The position numbers were made by a program, and so were the translations under genes. The notes beneath the pieces were generated by a model. The model had not been told where the DNA came from, did not search any database, and worked only from the letters and a program-made list of their open reading frames with translations. A DNA stretch of 64,000 bases from CAVWGP01 sp963754645 (GTDB taxonomy: Bacteria; Pseudomonadota; Alphaproteobacteria; Bin65). Positions 42,318 to 51,257 of this stretch are shown here, one piece after another; position 1 is the first letter of the stretch, and every line of letters starts with the position of its first letter. The stretch lies in NCBI GenBank assembly GCA_963754645.1, contig CAVWGP010000004.1, positions 1,178,001 through 1,242,000 on the forward strand. Direction: 5' to 3'.

Positions 42318-43425
42318 CTAGGTTCCAGCCGCCCCGCGCCGCTCGGGATAGAGCGACAGCAGCCCGTCGCGGCTCGCGGCGCAGGTGCCGCGCTCGGTGA
42401 CGAGCGCCGTGACGAGGCGCGCGGGGGTCACGTCGAAGCCGAAATTCGCGGCCGGGCTCGCGGCGGGCGCGAGCGTCACGCGCGCGATCGTGCCATCGGG
42501 CGCGCGGCCCGCGATGCCGGTGACTTCGCCCGGATCGCGTTCCTCGATCGGAATCTTGCGGCCGTCGTCGAGCGTCCAATCGATCGTGCTGTGCGGCAGG
42601 CCGACATAGAACGGAATGCCGTTGTCCTTGGCGGCGAGCGCTTTCAGATAGGTGCCGATCTTGTTGCACACGTCGCCATTGGCGGTGACGCGGTCGGTGC
42701 CGACGATGCAGAGATCGACCGCGCCGTGCTGCATGAGATGGCCGCCGGCATTGTCGACGATGACCGTGTGGGCGACGCCGTGCTGGCCGAGTTCCCAGGC
42801 GGTGAGCGAGGCGCCCTGGTTGCGCGGCCGGGTCTCGTCGGCCCAGACATGGACGGGAATGCCCTTGTCGTGCGCCATGTAGATCGGCGCCAGCGCGGTT
42901 CCCCAATCCACCGTGGCGAGCCAGCCGGCATTGCAATGGGTGAGCACGTTGAGCCGGCCGCGCCGGTCCTTCCTGGCCCAGGCGGCCTCGAACAGCGCGA
43001 GACCGTGCCGGCCGATCGCCTCGCAGGTCGCGGCATCGTCGTCGCAGATGTCCTTGGCCTTGGCATAAGCGGCGGCGGCGCGCTCGGCGCGCGGCCGGTT
43101 GCGCACCGCGTCGCGCACGCCGTCGAGCGCCCAGCGCAGATTGATCGCCGTCGGCCGCGTTGCCAGCAGCAGGGCGTGATTGCGGTCGAGCGCGTCGTCG
43201 GACGGATCGGCGCTGAGGCCCAGCGCCAAGCCATAGGCCGCGACGGCGCCGATCAGCGGCGCGCCGCGCGTTTGCATGGTCTTCGATCGCGCGCGCGCAA
43301 TCCTCGGGCGTGGCGAGGCGCAGGGTCGCGAATTCATGCGGCAGCCTGGTCTGGTCGATGATGCCGACCGCGACGCCGTCGGGATCGAGCCAGACGCTGC
43401 GATAATGCTTGCCGCCGATGCGCAC
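42318..43425 (-). CDS. mtnA: S-methyl-5-thioribose-1-phosphate isomerase MtnA (apparent +1 frameshift)
   Basis: Methionine-salvage isomerase converting methylthioribose-1-phosphate to methylthioribulose-1-phosphate; 368 residues after correcting a +1 shift near 43285. Family motifs are TMQTRGAPLIGAVAAYGLAL, THCNAGWLATVDWGTALAP (catalytic cysteine region), ADETRPRNQGASLTAWEL, and IVGTDRVTANGDVCNKIGTY (catalytic aspartate). GTG start at 43425. The C-terminus is complete. The island gene begins 81 bases beyond its stop. Confidence 0.9.
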
Positions 43426-43521
43426 GCCGCCGCTCCTGATCGTTCGTTACCCGCTCTCTCGTACAACACAGCGGATCGCAATTGAAGCGGGCGAGCGAGC
43501 GCGGTTATGAGCGTTCAACAC

Positions 43522-43574
43522 CTAACGCGATTTTAATCATATTGGGCCAAGCTGATATGCGATTTCGTGTTAGC
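43522..43574. promoter_or_regulatory. Imperfect inverted repeat upstream of the membrane protein gene
   Basis: CTAACGCGATTTT on the left is imperfectly complementary to GATTTCGTGTTAG on the right, with a central TTGGGCCAAG that is nearly palindromic. It lies between the divergent mtnA and membrane-protein genes, 67 bases before the latter's ATG. It may be an operator or a structured leader; mtnA riboswitch consensus features were not seen. Confidence 0.4.
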
Positions 43575-43640
43575 CGGTTCGTGGTCTTGGCGGGTGGCGA
43601 ACCAAATAGCGTGAGTGTGCATCCGCTTTGGGAGTCAACC

Positions 43641-44216
43641 ATGCAGGACTCGGTCGAGGCAAAGCTACGCGCCAGCGTTCGTGCGCAAGAGCAGCGGAAA
43701 TCGCTGCGGCAGAGAGAGATCAGCCGCAGCCAAATTATCTCGTTGATTGCCTCGGGCATTGTCTGTTGCGCCCTCGCGGTCGGCCTTTATTTTTATTTCG
43801 CCGATTGGGAGGACTCCGGAGGCCGACGGCGCATGAATGCGTGGGTCATGCTGGCGTACATGGCTTTGGGCAAGAGCGGCGTTTCGGCGGCGTTGTCCCT
43901 TTTTGGTCTGGGCTGCCTGGCGGTCGCTTTCTATCGGCTGTCCGACGCGATCGCCGATACCGGTGTCCTGATTCAGGGTTTCGTGGCGGTCGCGCTGGGC
44001 GTGCTCTTTGTCGGCTTTGGAGTTTTTGAGTACGGCTTGTTGGATCGACTGGAAGCAATGGGCGGTTTGCCAGTCGCGCATTGGCTGCATGGGGCGATGG
44101 ACAATATTTTTGGGAAGTTTGGTGTGCTGATTTTCGGCCTCATCGGCGGCCTCGGTTTGGGCGCGGCCGGCATCTATTTATTGTTTAGTTATCGCGCTCA
44201 AGTCGTTATCAAATAA
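43641..44216 (+). CDS. Hypothetical integral membrane protein
   Basis: A 191-residue protein with a basic/Q-rich cytoplasmic N-terminus and four hydrophobic segments (around residues 35-57, 80-100, 107-131 and 157-185). ATG 43641 has TTGGGAG at a usable distance and is preferred over in-frame starts further upstream. I recognise no family. Its codon use and GC are somewhat lower than those of neighbours. imuA begins 70 bases downstream with its own LexA site. Confidence 0.65.
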   Translation: MQDSVEAKLRASVRAQEQRKSLRQREISRSQIISLIASGIVCCALAVGLYFYFADWEDSGGRRRMNAWVMLAYMALGKSGVSAALSLFGLGCLAVAFYRLSDAIADTGVLIQGFVAVALGVLFVGFGVFEYGLLDRLEAMGGLPVAHWLHGAMDNIFGKFGVLIFGLIGGLGLGAAGIYLLFSYRAQVVIK

Positions 44217-44269
44217 AAGAAATATTAAATAACGAATCCGGCCATTGACTCGATATCGCCGCCAAATTA

Positions 44270-44284
44270 GAACAAAACAAGAAT
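44270..44284 (+). promoter_or_regulatory. LexA box (SOS operator) of the imuA-imuB-dnaE2 operon
   Basis: GAAC-N7-GAAT at 44270-44284 differs at one position from the alphaproteobacterial LexA consensus GAAC-N7-GAAC. It ends two bases before the imuA ATG at 44287, in an AT-rich stretch that must contain the promoter. LexA bound here would block transcription, giving SOS induction by DNA damage. Confidence 0.75.
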
Positions 44285-44286
44285 AA

Positions 44287-44928
44287 ATGATCGCTCCCAT
44301 GTCCCCGTCCCTGCAGCAGCTTCGCCATCGGATTGCCCGGCTCGAAGGCGTCGCGCCGGCGACGATGGCGGGCGTGTTTTCGACCGGCCATGCGCGGCTC
44401 GATGCGGCGCTGCCGTGGCCGGGCCTGCCGCGCGGCGCAGTGCATGAAATTCTTTGCCCCGACTTGGCCGACGGCGCCGCGACCGGGTTCGCGCTCGGTC
44501 TGCTGGCGAGCGCGATGGCGGCGGCGGCGGAGAAATTCGTGCTGTGGGCGCGCGGGCCCGGCGATTTTTTCGCGCCGCTGTTCGCGCCAGGACTGTGCGC
44601 CACTGGGATCGATCCGGGCCGGATGATTTTCGCGGCAGCGGCGGGCCACGCCGCGTTGCTCGCCGCGCTTGAGGAGGGGCTGCGCTGCGCCGGCCTTGCC
44701 GCGGCGGTGGGCGAGGCCGGCGCGCTCGATTTCAACGCCAGCCGGCGGCTGCAATTGGCCGCCGCGTCCTCGGGCGTCGCCTTGCTGTTGTTGCGGCCGG
44801 AGCGTTTCGCGGCGACGGCGAGCGCCGCGGTCAGCCGCTGGCATGTCGCATCGCGGCCCGGCGGCGGCGCCCGCATCGCCTTGCTGCGCTGCCGCGGCGG
44901 CCAAGCCGGGCATTGGGATTTGCCATGA
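44287..44928 (+). CDS. imuA: Mutasome protein ImuA (RecA-like)
   Basis: A 213-residue RecA-related accessory protein of the ImuA-ImuB-DnaE2 translesion mutasome. The pattern FSTGHARLDAALPWPGLPRGAVHEIL, followed by FVLWARGPGDFFAPLFAPGL and ISFNASRRLQLAA-like text, matches the ImuA/SulA-like family; the Walker A loop is degenerate, as is usual. The stop overlaps the imuB ATG (ATGA). It is the first gene of an SOS operon behind the LexA site. Confidence 0.9.
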   Translation: MIAPMSPSLQQLRHRIARLEGVAPATMAGVFSTGHARLDAALPWPGLPRGAVHEILCPDLADGAATGFALGLLASAMAAAAEKFVLWARGPGDFFAPLFAPGLCATGIDPGRMIFAAAAGHAALLAALEEGLRCAGLAAAVGEAGALDFNASRRLQLAAASSGVALLLLRPERFAATASAAVSRWHVASRPGGGARIALLRCRGGQAGHWDLP

Positions 44929-46535
44929 CGCCCGCCCTTGCCGATGCCGGCGCGCGCCGCATCCTGGCCGTGTGGCTGCCGCGTTTCGCCATCGACCGCC
45001 GCGACGCCGGGGCCGCGGCAGAACGTCCGCGGCCCTTCGTTCTTATTCAACATCAGCAACAGAAGGATTTTATTTTTTCCGTCAACGATGAAGCGGAGAA
45101 ATTTGGCATTGTACCTGGGATCGGTTTGAGCGATGCCCGCGCGCTCTGCCTCAACCTCGCCGCCGCCCCGGCCGAGCCCGATGCCGACCGGCGGGCGCTC
45201 GAACGCCTCGCCGATTGGTGCGGACGTTATACGCCCTGGGTCGCCGTCGATCCCGCCATCGGCCAGGCCGAGGCGGGCTTGCTGCTCGATATCGCCGGCT
45301 GCGCCCATCGCTTCGGCGGCCGCGTCAGCGGCCGTGTCAGCGGCGAGGCCGGATTGCTCGCCGATCTCGCCCGCCGCTTGACGCGCGCGCGCTTGCGGCA
45401 CCGCTTGGCCGTGGCCGACGCACCGGGCACGGCCTGGGCGTGGTCGCGTTTCGGCCCGGTCGCGCGGCGGCCGATCCTGGCGCCGGGCGAAGCCGCTGCC
45501 GCCTTGCCGTCTTTACCCGTCGAGGCGTTGCGCTTGGCGGCGGCGGAAAGCGCGGCCTTGCAGCGTTTGGGTTTGCGGCGCATCGCCGATCTCATGGCCC
45601 TGCCGCGCGCGGCGCTGGCGGCGCGGTTCGGCGAGCGCCTGCTGCGCCGGCTCGACGAAGCGCTCGGCCATTGCCGCGAGCCGATCGCGCCGCGCCGGCC
45701 GGCCACCGACTACGCGACGCGGCGCGATTTCGTCGAGCCGCTGCTCGTCCCCGCCGGGCTCGCGCCGACGCTCGCCCGCCTCCTCGTCCGCCTCTGCCGC
45801 AGGCTGGAGCGCGACGGGCTCGGCGCGCGCCAGCTGGTGTGCACGGTCTTCCGCCTCGACGGCACGGCGAGCTCGGCCGCGATCGGCACCAGCCGGCCGG
45901 CGCGCGATCCCGCGCATCTGATGAAGCTGTTCGCGCCGAAACTCGAAGCGCTCGATCCCGATCCGGGCATCGAAACCATGCTGCTCGAAGCGCCGGACAT
46001 CGAACGCGCCGGCGAAACCCAGCAGCCCTTCGCCACGCTCGATCGCCGGGCCTCCGCCGCGATCGGCAACGATGTCGCGGCGCTGATCGACCGGCTCGTC
46101 AATCGCCTCGGCGCCGGCGCGGTGCATTACATGGCGCCGCAGCCCGATCATGTGCCCGAGCGGCAATGGCGCCGCGTCCCGGCGCTCAGCGCGGCGCCGC
46201 CGGATTGGTCGGCCTGGCCTCGGGAAACGCGCGCCTTGCCTCAGCGCCTGCTGCCCCGGCCGGAGCCGCTCGCCGCCGTCGAGCTCGGCCCGGACGGCGC
46301 GCCCAGCCGCTTTATCTGGCGCCGCCGGATTTTCGCCATCGCGTCGGCCGCCGGCCCCGACCGCCGCCTCGGCGCCTGGTGGCGGGGCGAAGATGCGGCG
46401 CGGGATTACTGGACAATCGCGGACAGCGCCGGCCGCGCGGCTTCGGTTTTTCGTTGCCTTCGCAGCAACGCCTGGTTTCTCCAGGGGCTTGGCGTGGGGC
46501 AACGCAAGCATTATGCTAGCATAGTGCTTTCATAA
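44925..46535 (+). CDS. imuB: Mutasome protein ImuB (Y-family polymerase-like)
   Basis: A 536-residue catalytically inactive Y-family polymerase homologue that bridges the sliding clamp, ImuA and DnaE2. The palm-like start RRILAVWLPRFAIDRRD lacks the polymerase DxD acids, and PGIGLSDARALCLNL and AVDPAIGQAEAGLLLDIAGCAHRFGG follow. The expected C-terminus of the family is a WFLHGLFG-like tail; here WFLQGLG is followed by about 14 extra residues that run into the operator of the vapBC module. The stop shares one base with the vapB start (TAATG). Confidence 0.92.
   Translation: MTPALADAGARRILAVWLPRFAIDRRDAGAAAERPRPFVLIQHQQQKDFIFSVNDEAEKFGIVPGIGLSDARALCLNLAAAPAEPDADRRALERLADWCGRYTPWVAVDPAIGQAEAGLLLDIAGCAHRFGGRVSGRVSGEAGLLADLARRLTRARLRHRLAVADAPGTAWAWSRFGPVARRPILAPGEAAAALPSLPVEALRLAAAESAALQRLGLRRIADLMALPRAALAARFGERLLRRLDEALGHCREPIAPRRPATDYATRRDFVEPLLVPAGLAPTLARLLVRLCRRLERDGLGARQLVCTVFRLDGTASSAAIGTSRPARDPAHLMKLFAPKLEALDPDPGIETMLLEAPDIERAGETQQPFATLDRRASAAIGNDVAALIDRLVNRLGAGAVHYMAPQPDHVPERQWRRVPALSAAPPDWSAWPRETRALPQRLLPRPEPLAAVELGPDGAPSRFIWRRRIFAIASAAGPDRRLGAWWRGEDAARDYWTIADSAGRAASVFRCLRSNAWFLQGLGVGQRKHYASIVLS
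46507..46528. promoter_or_regulatory. Palindromic operator candidate of the vapBC module
   Basis: A 22-base imperfect palindrome with a perfect 12-base core TATGCTAGCATA (46512-46523), located at the 3' end of imuB just before the vapB start. Type II antitoxins of the ribbon-helix-helix type bind such palindromes to repress their own operon, so this is a probable VapBC operator inside the imuB coding region. Confidence 0.65.
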
Positions 46536-46786
46536 TGGAAGCAATCATGGCCACCCTGACGATCCGCAATATCGGCGACGCAACGGCGCGAAAATTGAAA
46601 AGCCGCGCCAGGAAGAACAAGCGCTCGCTGGAAGCCGAGGTGCGCGTGATCCTGGACGAGGCGGCCAATCCCGCATCGAGCCGGGATTTCTGGAAAGCGG
46701 CCGAGCGCGTCAGGGCGATGACGCCGCCGAGGCGCCGCCGGGACGATAGCACGAAGATCATCCGCCAATACCGGGACCAGCGATGA
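46535..46786 (+). CDS. vapB: VapB/FitA-type antitoxin
   Basis: An 83-residue ribbon-helix-helix antitoxin: MATLTIRNIGDATARKLKSRARKNKRSLEAEVRVIL is the DNA-binding part and the C-terminal RAMTPPRRRRDDSTKIIRQYRDQR is basic and disordered, for toxin binding. ATG at 46535 overlaps the imuB stop; ATG 46547 begins the conserved MATLTIRN and may be the real start. Its stop overlaps the vapC ATG (ATGA), so the pair is translationally coupled. Confidence 0.9.
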   Translation: MEAIMATLTIRNIGDATARKLKSRARKNKRSLEAEVRVILDEAANPASSRDFWKAAERVRAMTPPRRRRDDSTKIIRQYRDQR

Positions 46787-47226
46787 ACTTCGTCGTCGAT
46801 GCCAGCGTCGCGATCAAATGGTTTCTCCAGGAGCCGGACAGCGCGCGCGCCGTCGCGCTGAGCCGGCAAGCGGCGCAAATCCACGCGCCCGATTTGCTGC
46901 TTGCGGAAATCGCCAACGTTGCCTGGAAAGAGGCGATCCGCAAGCGAATCGCGGCCGACCAAGCGCGCGCGATCGCCGCGCATATCCGGCTGTCGCCGAT
47001 CCGGTTTGTTCCGATTGCCGCGCTTCAGCAAAGGGCGCTCGAAATCGCGCTTGAGGTAAACCACTCGGTTTACGACTGCCTCTATCTGGCCTGTGCCGAG
47101 CGGCACGAGGTCTTTTTAATCACGGCGGACAAGACGCTTATGAACAAAACGAGATCATCGGCCCATGCCGGGCTCGTTTGGCATTTGGGCGACCCAAGTT
47201 TTGCGGCCTTCGATGGCGGCAGCTGA
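46783..47226 (+). CDS. vapC: VapC-type PIN-domain toxin
   Basis: A 147-residue PIN-domain ribonuclease. The acidic active site is complete: VVDASVAIKW (D6), APDLLLAEIANVAW (E), SVYDCLYLACAE (D) and FLITADKTLMNK (D). It cleaves RNA when freed from VapB. The stop is separated from the dnaE2 ATG by a single base, so the toxin is embedded in the mutasome operon. Confidence 0.92.
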   Translation: MNFVVDASVAIKWFLQEPDSARAVALSRQAAQIHAPDLLLAEIANVAWKEAIRKRIAADQARAIAAHIRLSPIRFVPIAALQQRALEIALEVNHSVYDCLYLACAERHEVFLITADKTLMNKTRSSAHAGLVWHLGDPSFAAFDGGS

Positions 47227-47227
47227 C

Positions 47228-50200
47228 ATGCTCGCCTACGCCGAGCTCCAAGTCACCACCAATTTCAGCTTCCTCAGCGGCGCGTCGCATGCCGAGGAGC
47301 TGGTCGAACGCGCGGCGGCGCTTGGGCTCGCGGCGATCGCGGTCGCCGACCGCAACACGCTGGCCGGCGTCGTGCGCGCCCATGTTGCCGCCAAGCGCGC
47401 GGGCATCAAGCTCGTGGTCGGCGCGCGGCTCGATCTGGCCGAGGGTGGCAGCCTGCTTTGTTTGCCCAAGGATCGCGCCGCTTACGGCCGGCTTTCGTCC
47501 CTGCTCAGCCTCGGCCGCCGGCGCGCGCCCAAGGGCGAATGCGATATCCGCCTTGCCGATCTCGCCGCCTTTGCCGAAGGCCAGATCGCCATCGTGTTGC
47601 CGGAGGATGGCGGCCGCGAGGGCCGCGGCTTTCTCGCCGCGATCAAGGCGATCTACGGCGCCGAAACCTTTCTCGCCGCCCAGCATCTTTATCGCGGCGA
47701 CGATGCGGCGCGGCTCGCCGGCTTGGCGGCGCTCGCGACCGAACACGGCGCGCCGCTCGTCGCCACCAACGATGTGCATTATCACGTGCCGGCGCGCCGG
47801 CGCTTGCACGACGTGCTGACCTGCATCCGCGAACATTGCACGCTCGACGAAGCCGGCTTCCGGCTCTTCGCCAATGCCGAGCGGCACGTGAAGTCGCCCG
47901 ACGAGATGGCGCGGCTGTTCGCCGCTTATCCCGAGGCGGTGGCGCGCGGCGCCGAGATCGCGGCGCGCATCGCTTTCTCGCTCGACGAGCTGCGCTACGA
48001 ATATCCCATCGATCCGGTGCCCGAGGGCCGCACGCCGCAGGAGGAGCTGACGCGCCTTGCCTGGCTCGGCGCCGGCGCGCGCTATCCCGGCGGCGTGCCG
48101 GAGAAAGTGCGGCGCCAGATCGAGCACGAGCTGGCGCTGATCGGCGCGCTCGACTACGCGCCCTATTTTCTCACCGTCCACGACATCGTGCGCGAGGCGC
48201 GGGCGCGCGACATCCTCTGCCAGGGCCGCGGCTCGGCGGCGAACTCGGCGGTCTGCTACTGCCTCGGCATCACCGCCGTCGATCCGGCGCGCCTGGATCT
48301 GCTGTTCGAGCGCTTCGTCAGCGCCGAGCGCAGCGAGCCGCCCGACATCGACGTCGATTTCGAGCATGAGCGGCGCGAGGAGGTCATCCAGTACATCTAC
48401 GCGAAATACGGCCGCGAACGCGCCGGCCTGGCGGCGACGGTGATCTGCTATCGCGCGCGCAGCGCCATCCGCGAGGTCGGCAAGGCGCTCGGCCTGTCGC
48501 TCGACACCGTCGACCGCCTGGCCAAGACGGTGTGGGGCTGGAGCGACGACGGGCTCGACGAGGACGCGCTGCGCAAGGAAGGGTTCGCGCTTCCGTCGGA
48601 CACCAGGGCACGGCGTCCCGGCCCCACCCCGACCCTCCCCCGCAAGGCGGATGGCGATCGCGGCACGCCTCCGCCTGGCGCTCGATCTGGCGCGCGAGCT
48701 GATCGGGTTTCCGCGCCATCTCTCGCAGCATGTCGGCGGCTTCGTCATCACCAAGAGCCCGCTGCACGAAGTGGTGCCGATCGAGAACGCGGCGATGGCG
48801 GACCGCACCGTCATCGAATGGGACAAGGACGATCTCGACGCGCTCGGCATTCTCAAGATCGACGTGCTCGGCCTCGGCATGCTGACCTGCATCCGCAAGG
48901 GCTTCGACCTGCTGCGGCGCCACTACGGCAAGACTTACGACCTCGCCACCGTGCCGGCCGAGGACCCCAAGGTCTACGACATGCTGTGCAGCGCCGATTC
49001 GATCGGCGTCTTCCAGGTCGAGAGCCGGGCGCAGATGTCGATGCTGCCGCGCTTGAAGCCGCGCCGCTTCTACGACCTCGTCATCGAGGTCGCGATCGTG
49101 CGCCCCGGCCCGATCCAGGGCGACATGGTGCATCCCTATCTGCGCCGGCGCGACGGGATCGAAACCGTGTCCTTTCCCTCGAAGGCGCTTGAGGACGTGC
49201 TCGGCAAAACCTTGGGCGTGCCGCTGTTCCAGGAACAGGCGATGCGCATCGCCATCGTCGCCGCCGGTTTCACGCCCTCGGAGGCCGACCTGCTGCGCCG
49301 CGCCATGGCCACCTTCCGCAAGACCGGCAAGATCCACGGCTTCCGCGACAAGATGATCGAGGGCATGGTGGCGCGCGGCTACGAGCGCGATTTCGCCGAG
49401 CGCTGCTTTCACCAGATCGAGGGCTTCGGCGAATACGGTTTCCCCGAAAGCCACGCCGCGAGCTTCGCCCTCCTCGTCTATGTCTCGGCCTGGCTGAAGT
49501 GCCACTATCCCGCGGTCTTCGCCTGCGCGCTGCTCAACAGCCAGCCGATGGGCTTCTATGCCCCGGCGCAGATCGTGCGCGACGCGCGCGATCACGGCGT
49601 CGAGGCACGCGCCGCCGATGTCAATCGTAGCGCCTGGGACAACACGCTTGAGCCCGATGCCGGTGGCGGCTTGGCACTGCGCCTCGGCTTCCGCCAGGTA
49701 AAAGGTCTCGCCGAGGAACCGATGCAGCGCCTCGTGGCGCTGCGCGGCAACGGCTATCCCGATCCGCGCACGCTGTGGCGCCGCGCCGCGCTCGCGCCGA
49801 AAATTCTCGAACGTCTGGCTGAGGCCGATGCCTTCACCTCGATGGGCTTGAAACGCCGCGAAGCGCTATGGGCGATCCGCATTCTCGGACCGGCGCCGCT
49901 GCCGCTCTTCGCCGCCGCCGACGAAGACGAACAAGCCCGGGATCCGCCGGCGCGGCTCCCGGCCATGACGCTCGGCGAAGAAGTCGTCGAGGATTATGCC
50001 GCGCTGCGCCTGTCGCTGAAGGCGCATCCCTTGGCGCTGCTGCGCGACAGCCTCGATGAACGCCGGATCGTGCCCAACCGCGCCCTCGACCGCGTCGCCC
50101 ACGATGCGCGCGTGGCGGTGGCCGGCATCGTCATCGTCCGCCAGCGGCCGGGCACGGCCAAGGGCGTGATCTTCATGACCCTCGAGGACGACGGCGGCAT

Positions 50201-50495
50201 CTGCAACATCATCGTTTGGCCGAACGTGTTCGAGCGCCATCGCCCGGTCGTGCTCGGCGCCCGCCTCGTCCATGTCCGCGGCACGCTGCAGCGCGAGGGC
50301 CTGGTCACCCACATCGTCGCCGAGCGCCTCGTCGATCTGTCGTTCCTGCTCGACGGGATCGCGGCGCGCGACCGCGCCATGCCGATCGAAGTCGCCCGCG
50401 CCGACGAGGTCGCGCATCCCAACGGCCGCGATGCGCGCGACACCGGCCGCCGGCGCGAGCGCGACGCGATGTTCCCGTCGCGCGACTTTCATTGA
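47228..50495 (+). CDS. dnaE2: Error-prone DNA polymerase DnaE2 (frameshift near 48.6 kb)
   Basis: C-family polymerase for damage-induced mutagenesis, about 1088 residues when frames are joined. The PHP domain starts YAELQVTTNFSFLSGASHAEEL; catalytic acids lie in PDIDVDFEHERREEV; the second frame contains LIGFPRHLSQHVGGFVITKSP, IDVLGLGMLTC and a C-terminal OB domain (RQRPGTAKGVIFMTLEDD). The frame changes by +1 between 48600 and 48670, where a C-rich REP-like segment also adds some 17-20 residues absent from the family. This may be a sequence error or a true short insertion that breaks the gene. Confidence 0.88.
48617..48650. repeat. REP-like half-element inside dnaE2
   Basis: The stretch GGCCCCACCCCGACCCTCCC and the following CCGCAAGGCGG resemble half of a common GC-rich intergenic REP palindrome. 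It lies at the frame change of dnaE2, where the family shows no corresponding residues. A related palindrome is at 38254-38289. Confidence 0.5.
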
Positions 50496-50587
50496 GCCGG
50501 CCGCGCGTTGATGAAAGTTAAACGCTTTGCGTATAGAGCCTAGGCCGAACTGCCCGATCCCCATAAGCAACCGCCGAGAACCCGCCC

Positions 50588-51136
50588 ATGAAACCGCTTG
50601 CGCTCATTCTTGCCTTACTCCTGATTTCGCTCGCCCCGGCGCCCGCCTCGGCCGACGCCAAGGACGACCTTAGCGCCGGCAAGAAGGCCGCCTTCGACGG
50701 CCGCCGCGACGAGGCGCTGCAACTCCTCACGAAAGCCATCGACTCGCGCAAGCTCTCGCCCGCCGATCTCGCCGGCGCCTACAACAGCCGTGCCACGATC
50801 TATACCGAAACCAAGAAACACGAGCTGGCGATCGCCGACTTCACCGAAGCCCTCAAGATCGCGCCGAAGGAATACCTTCTTATGTTGCACGGCAACCGCG
50901 GCCGCACGGCGCTGACGATCAAGAATTACGATCTCGCCATCGCCGACTTCAGCAAGATCATCGAATTGCAGAAAGACGACAAAAGCTCATTGCCCTACGC
51001 CTACGAAGATCGCTGCAACGCCTATCTCAAAGCCGGGAAAAAAGCCGAAGCCGCCGCCGATTGCCGCAAAACGCTGGAGCTGAAGCCCGGCTACAAGCAT
51101 GCCGAGGAATCGCTACGCCAGGCCGAAGCGCCCTGA
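50588..51136 (+). CDS. TPR-repeat periplasmic protein, paralogue 1
   Basis: A 182-residue secreted protein: signal peptide (LALILALLLISLAPAPASAD) and three tetratricopeptide repeats, e.g. AYNSRATIYTETKKHELAIADFTEALKI and AYEDRCNAYLKAGKKAEAAADCRKTLEL. TPRs mediate protein-protein contacts. It is a tandem duplicate of the next gene, with the duplication including the leader before the ATG. Confidence 0.85.
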   Translation: MKPLALILALLLISLAPAPASADAKDDLSAGKKAAFDGRRDEALQLLTKAIDSRKLSPADLAGAYNSRATIYTETKKHELAIADFTEALKIAPKEYLLMLHGNRGRTALTIKNYDLAIADFSKIIELQKDDKSSLPYAYEDRCNAYLKAGKKAEAAADCRKTLELKPGYKHAEESLRQAEAP

Positions 51137-51257
51137 GGCTGACCTGGCCGCAATTCGCAACGCGGACCACAGGCCTTGACGAAAACCAAACGCCCTGGAC
51201 ATCGATCCTAAGCCGGACTACCGCGATCTCCACGCACAACCGCCGAGAGCCCGCCCC

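Noticed and set aside
42289..43425. mtnA as a true pseudogene
   Set aside because: Only one +1 change; all catalytic residues and both termini are intact, and the pattern matches the other breaks in the window.
43426..43640. SAM riboswitch upstream of mtnA
   Set aside because: None of the short conserved SAM-II or SAM-I core segments could be found on the mtnA strand.
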